DNA of 64,000 bases, taken from NCBI GenBank assembly GCA_018398805.1, contig JAGFBZ010000332.1, positions 80,508-144,507 of the forward strand, written 5' to 3'. The notes below the pieces were generated by a model. That model did no database searches, had not been told where the DNA came from, and was given only the letters and a program-made list of their open reading frames with translations. Of the stretch, positions 58,774-64,000 are shown piece by piece. The DNA comes from Hirundichthys speculiger (lineage: Eukaryota; Chordata; Actinopteri; Beloniformes; Exocoetidae). The first letter of the stretch is position 1. Each line of letters begins with the position of its first letter. The position numbers were made by a program, and so were the translations under genes.

Positions 58774-59962
58774 TAGGGATGTCCCGATCCCGATCCCTGA
58801 TCGGGATCGGCCTTCTATCTTAAAAAATTTAAGGTGGATCGGATCGGCCGACCAGCCTTATTATAACACGCCGATCTTTTTTTCATTATTTTTTTCTCAA
58901 AAAGTGATCCTGATTAACACAATTAATAAAGTAATCATATTACACAAACAAAAATATTTTTTAAACTATATACATTTAATAATTTGCACTGAAATGAAGT
59001 TTCCCAGCAGCGCTGTCTTGTATCCACCTTAAAAGTTTTAAGACGGCGGGCGTCAGGCTAAACTTTAGCAAAAAATATCAGCAGTGTGGCAGCACTATAA
59101 AATTACAAGACCGACGCTTCAACTGCGACTTGCAACGTGTGGAAGGCTGAGATATCATGATGGGTAAGTAAGAAGAGAGTTTACAACACCACCAATCTAA
59201 TCAGACACCTAAAAAAGCACGCAGCACTGATCATGCAAGCCTTCTGTCAGGTGCCGTGGTGCCGACGGCTGCAGCTTCAGAGCTGCTGCCGACGGCACCA
59301 GCTTCGGCAGCAAACGCTCTGGAAACTTTTAAAAGAAAGAAAACTCCCGAAAGACTCGGAGAAATACAGAAAAATCACCGAGCTAATCGCGGAATGTATT
59401 ACTGAGGACACGGAGTTTGTGGAATACAAGGCATTAATCGGCTCATTAATTACCTCGAGCCTCATTCCCGTCATTACATGAACGACAAAGGACAACAGGC
59501 GCGTGACCATGTTGCAGCGGGTCCTTGAAAGAAGTTAAGTTAATATTTTATGTTATTTTATTCTGATGTGATGTCATTGATTGCAAAGACTTCTGCTAGT
59601 GTTTTCATTGCCGAAACTGCCTAGCCAAGTTCACCTGATGCTATTAATGGAGTGCTTTGTGTTAGTACTGAGACGTTGAACAGTCACTGTTCTGTAACTA
59701 AATGTGTTTTATAATAATTCTCCAAACAAAAAAGAAAGAAAGTGTTTAAATAAGTGATTGTTTTTTTATGAGAGATAAGCATTAATCTCAGCTTGGATGC
59801 AGCCTTTTATTATGTACACAGGAAATAAAATGCACAGGAAATAAATTGTTGGCCCACTCAAAAGAAGTGAAATCGGATCGGAAAAAATCGAAATCGGCCG
59901 ATCATCAAAATTAAAAGATCGGAATCGGATCAGGACCCAAAAAAGTGATCGGGACTTCCCTA
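58774..59962 (+). mobile_element. hAT element with BED-finger remnant
   Basis: Ends TAGGGATGTCCCGATC and the complement of GATCGGGACTTCCCTA, with duplications AACTCAAT (58,766-58,773) and AACTCATT (59,963-59,970). Inside, a transposase N-terminal remnant is visible near 59,180-59,480: YNTTNLIRHLKKH (second half of a BED finger), then KYRKITELIAECITEDTEF. The catalytic part is deleted. Confidence 0.9.
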
Positions 59963-60091
59963 AACTCATTAATATACTCTCTGGAAAAATTGTTATCGAC
60001 TTCATTGCAATGGAATATGGTCAGCCACAATAACAAAATCAAAATGACACTTTGATCAAATTTGGGACAAATGTCGATCTAACATCTCTAC

Positions 60092-60382
60092 TAGTGTCTG
60101 ACGATTATCGGTTACGATATATCGGGGGACCCGATAGAACAGTTCCCGTTCTGTCGGAGGTTCTATCGGAGGTTATCTCGTATCCTGTGAAATGTCTCGC
60201 GAAAAAAAAAAATGTGTGACAAATAATAAAGTGCTGGTTGTAATGATTTATTTTGTCCAGCAGAGCGCGTGAGCTCAGCTCACATTTCAGTCCCTCCCCC
60301 ACTTTACTCTTCAAAACATCACTCACTCATTGCCAAAACTCTGACCGGACCAGCATCGCAAGAGTTTTTCCCCTTTGCCACA
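60092..60382. mobile_element. Start of another hAT-like element, cut at the gap
   Basis: TAGTGTCTGACGATTATCGG at 60,092 resembles other hAT ends in the window, and the following text is rich in CGATA/TATCGG motifs. It runs into the N at 60,383, so no right end or duplication can be checked. Confidence 0.45.
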
Positions 60383-60383
60383 N
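60383..60383. other. Ambiguous base (N), probable assembly join
   Basis: It is the only N in the window. Sequence on its right does not continue the left side but repeats material from 50,753 onward. Confidence 0.9.
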
Positions 60384-63300
60384 CTCCAGGATCGCTCTGA
60401 TAGAAATTTAGCACAAAGATTCCAGCAATTACGAGAGAGTTTGGAGTTTGGCAAGAACAGATAGCTGCGTTATGAGAGAGATAATTCGCTTCGAGATTCT
60501 TTCAGGTCCTGACAAAAACTCGAAACATGAATAAGAAAATAAGGAAATGAAAGAATCAATCTTAGACTAATCGCATAGCATGAGAGACAACCTCGTCTTT
60601 TCCGGCTTACCAGAAGAAACAAAAACGAAAATCCCGAACAGCTGATCAAGGACTTTATGGTCACACAGCTTAAAATCCCTGCCAAAACGTTCAGGGAATC
60701 AGCTTCCATCGTGTACACCGGATCGGCTATAAAAATCCAGCAAATAACGTCCGCGTCCATTGTGGCAAGTTTGAACACTTTACGAAGCTACATGTGCAGA
60801 GCCACGGGAAAAACTTAAAAGGAACAGACTTTGGAATGAACCAGTTTTCACGTGAAATCCTCAACAGATGGAAAGTTCTCTTCCAGATCAGAAACAATCC
60901 ATGAAGGAAGGAAAAACGGGCCGTTGTCACGGTTACAGACTGTACATCAATGGACAACTGTACCGCGATAAGAACACATACCCCTGCTCTTCTAACTTCC
61001 CAAAAATCATTCACAAAGCTATTGTTAATAGTTAAAACACCTATATATTTCAATGATTTAATAATTCGCATACGGGTCACTGAAAACACTCAACCCCCCC
61101 TTCTCTTCTTTTCTTAGTTTTATTCATGTCTTTTTTTTTCTTTTGTCCATGTATGTGTTTAGGTTTTTCTATTTTTCCTTATGTTTCTTCCCACCTGTCT
61201 CTCACTTCCTTTCCTTTCTAAGACACTCTTTAAGGGCAAACACACCAGACTAATTATATACAACCTTACACCTTTACTGAGCACTTCTTTATATTTTCTG
61301 GCAAACGGATTCCAGGCTTTTATAAATATTCACATTTTTCATACAGCAACATGAATCAGGCTACAAAATTATAACATTATGAATCATTAAAATTGTAGTT
61401 GGAACATCCGAGGAATAAATTCACAGGTAAAAAAAACTATAATATTTGACTATATAAATAAATTACAAGCTGATACTTGTATTACAAGAACGCATATCTC
61501 TAAATCAGATCATCAAACATTAAACACTTCCCAATTTTGTCAGGTCTTTATGGCTAATTTCAACTCAAGACAAAGGGGAGCAGCAATCTTAATTCACAAA
61601 AAAGTCTCATTCACTAATAATGACACAGTCGCGGACCCTGAGGGACGATTATATTATTAAAATCACAGTAGACAACAGCCAGTAATAATAGCTAGCGTTT
61701 TTGCCAAACAAGATGATTCAGCTTTCTTTCATACCTTCTTACTGCTCTTTCCAATTATCAGTTCACCAATAATTTAGGTGGAGACTTTAATACAATTCTC
61801 AACCCTGCACTTGATAAATCTAGTAACACCAAACGAACCTATAACTACCAATATTCAGAAACAGTTAAACAGTTCATGGCTGATCTGGGTCTTGAGATGG
61901 GTGGAGACTAAACCATCCAAAAGATAAAGAATTTTCATTTTACTCACAGTCCATTACTCTTACTCTAAAATTGATTATTTCCTGATTAACAACTCCATTA
62001 TCTCAAAAACACCTGACATAGTAATACATCCATTATTATCAATGATAGGCACCATCTCTGATTCAAACAGGGTTCCTGCAGACCTTATTTGGGCGTGTCT
62101 CCTGCGCTTCCACGAATTCGGTATCTTGCGGTAATGGTATCTCGCAGATTTGGGTATTGGGTAATGGGTAGTCTGACCACCCATACCCAATACCCAAAAT
62201 CTGCGAGACACCAGTACCGCAAGATACCGAGTTTGTGGAAAGCGCAACTGGCATGTCGGCGCGTAAAAGAGCGCGTCCAAATCCCGTCATTGCGCGTCCA
62301 CCCAGTCACATGGGACTGCACAACCGGCTCTACCTCTCGATTATGCATCACTGTATTACTTCATACGTTATTATTCTCTAAGGGCAGGTGATTTCTGTAC
62401 AGCTGTGACATGATCTCATTCAGATGTTTACTGTGGAGGAAACGAGGAGATCACAGAACTCTTTTGTGGAGTTTCTTGTACTGTGCTCGTATCCCTCTGA
62501 TCTCTCCTTGTGCACGGAGCACCTGAGATGCGCTCACTAGTAGAAGGTAGATGTCATCATATGTGTTCCTCTGGCTCAATGCTCATCCAATGATCCGTTC
62601 TGCAGTATTTTAAAAAGCACAGCTTCCAGCGGCTATGCGTCTTGGCGCAGCTGTGCGTCTTTGCGCAGGGGATATGTTCAAGATAACTCAAAAATTTATG
62701 GATAGATTTGATGACATTTTCAGGAGTTGTCAGAAATGTGAAAAGGAAGAACTGATTTTATTTGGGTGTGATCCGGAAGAAATCCTGGATTCTGGATCAC
62801 TTTCAAATTTTCGATAACATTGCGCTGTTTAGTTGTTTCTTGAACCCTAAAGCAACCACAATGGAGACAGGAAGGGAGTTCTGGAATTTTAAGAGTTTAA
62901 TTCTCTCAGATGTAAAAAAGGAGGGTTGGCAGCCAAACCAACAATCCAGGGGATGACGAAGTCAAGGAGGTGGCACTGCGAATGGCTGGATCAGGCGTTT
63001 CTATGGGGAGATCTGGAGACGAGTCTGGTTGAATGATTACTGAATAGGTACAGGTGTGCAGTGCCACACCTAGGCTGCTCGTCGGATGGGGAAGGTGAAA
63101 CATAGGTGGATCTGAGTGTCTATGATAGGATTGAAGGTGGCGCAGTGGGTTGTGCGCAGGAGCCCCAGAGTGGGAAGGTTGCGGTTCACAACCCGGCTTG
63201 AGACCGTAACACGCGCTCAATGGGGCAGGAAATTTTGTTTCTCAACATCTCCGTTAATTATTGCCCACAGCTCATTAAATTTCACTCAGGTATTGACACT

Positions 63301-64000
63301 GAAAACCTCTATAAAATTTCAGAGCTGATCCAGATCTGATCCAGAAGGCGGATTTTATCGCAATCTGTAATCGCTGTATGGGAGAACTGTTGTGCTTGGT
63401 GGAGGTCTGCGCTCTCTATTGCTTTTCTAGTTAAGAAATGCTTTCCTGGAAGTTCACCGGCTCTATTTTTTTCTGAGCAGTTTTGTTGGAACTTCTTGGA
63501 GTACAAAAGAAATGATTAAATCATTTGCTCCACATTAGTTAGAGCTAGTTATGTATATATCAGTGCAGAGGAGGAGGAAAAAAGAGGAGGAAGCTCTACA
63601 GCAGAGTCCCAGACGAGCTGCCCTGAAGCTGCTCTGATCTGGATGAAAAGACGCTCCATAGCATTTTGCAGGTACCCACAACCTGCTCTTAAAGGCAATG
63701 GCTACTGACGCACTGATTGGTTAAACAGGTGGAACGCCCTAACCACTCCCATGCATAATGTGGCATAATTAGTGGTTTTTGCAGGTAAGATCGTGGGTTT
63801 TGGGAGGTGGAAGATTGCGTTCTTTGTGGGGGAACGCCCCTCCCATACTTAATATCCCTTAATAGCAGGTTTTGGAGGTTTGGCGCAAGATAGGGCCCTA
63901 GGTATTTAAACTAACTAACTAAATAAATTAAGACCAATGGGCGCACTGTCTCTCATCTGGACTCCAAGCTCACGTAGCTTCACTTGACAGCTGTCACTCT
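60384..64000 (+). repeat. Error-rich duplicate of 50,753-54,442
   Basis: It is collinear with 50,753-54,442 over L1 ORF1, endonuclease and the Harbinger-like element (hairpin at 62,107-62,242) and runs to the window end. It is 73 nt shorter, and the differences I can see are mostly single-base deletions. No coding frame survives. A raw or poorly polished duplicate of the same locus is more likely than a true duplication. Confidence 0.85.

Larger units (their letters stand above)
50440..60091 (+). mobile_element. Long L1-clade LINE, interrupted several times
   Basis: The start CCAAGATGGCAGCTCGCTGC is followed by ORF1, endonuclease, reverse transcriptase and a C-terminal region traceable to about 60,090. 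Insertions are a Harbinger-like element and adjoining unknown sequence (52,497-54,770), and hAT elements at 56,013, 58,349, 58,774 and probably 60,092. Stops are dense after 55.9 kb. Fragments such as KSKGGLEAPKLL and NNHFAK mark the thumb region at 57.2-57.5 kb. Confidence 0.85.

Noticed and set aside
60105..63506. Separate small genes after the gap
   Set aside because: They are fragments of the L1 and Harbinger-like frames broken by the single-base deletions of the duplicate.
50753..64000. A genuine tandem duplication of L1 plus Harbinger-like element
   Set aside because: The second copy starts at an N and differs mostly by one-base deletions, which fits an assembly error better than evolution. 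Read data would be needed to reverse this.

Overview
This is nuclear DNA from a ray-finned (teleost) fish. The host-type coding sequence is split into exons with GT/AG borders. It belongs to fish-typical families: a C2H2 zinc-finger family whose first exon encodes SSVHYLREFISERL, and a TRIM/PRY relic. Nearly everything else is fish-type transposable elements: L1, L2/CR1-like LINEs, hAT, PIF/Harbinger, piggyBac, Tc1 and an endogenous retrovirus. No prokaryotic genes, tRNA, rRNA or CRISPR arrays were seen.

Layout. 0-3.3 kb holds dead transposons (LINE, Tc1, a hAT MITE). 3.7-7.25 kb is copy A of a duplicated zinc-finger locus on the minus strand. 7.2-9.2 kb holds L1 and L2-type LINE fragments. 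9.5-19.5 kb is a nested stack: a MITE inside a hAT transposase intron, that hAT inside the 3' LTR of an endogenous retrovirus, and the retrovirus inside another hAT element. Each level has its own terminal inverted repeats (TIRs) and target-site duplication (TSD). 19.5-22.4 kb carries a hAT transposase gene with three in-frame exons. 22.5-23.8 kb is a PIF/Harbinger derivative, followed at 23.95-24.12 kb by a zinc-finger first exon (minus). 24.2-30.4 kb is intergenic sequence and further relics. 30.4-33.3 kb is a piggyBac derivative with TTAA flanks.

34.9-45.1 kb is copy B of the zinc-finger locus, enlarged by a 5.6-kb LINE and a 1-kb hAT element. A second piggyBac copy sits at 45.1-46.5 kb. 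46.5-50.4 kb is a second copy of the composite hAT repeat, with two further hAT insertions. 50.4-60.1 kb is a long L1 element broken by Harbinger-like and hAT insertions. At 60,383 there is an N. The remaining 3.6 kb repeats 50,753-54,442 with many one-base deletions, which looks like an assembly artefact.

How the pieces relate. The two zinc-finger copies and the two composite-repeat copies serve as each other's empty sites, so several insertions can be dated relative to the duplications and their TSDs confirmed. Both zinc-finger terminal exons have lost their last two fingers through different stop codons. The only transposase that looks uninterrupted is the hAT gene at 19.67-21.89 kb; the others carry stops, frameshifts or internal deletions.
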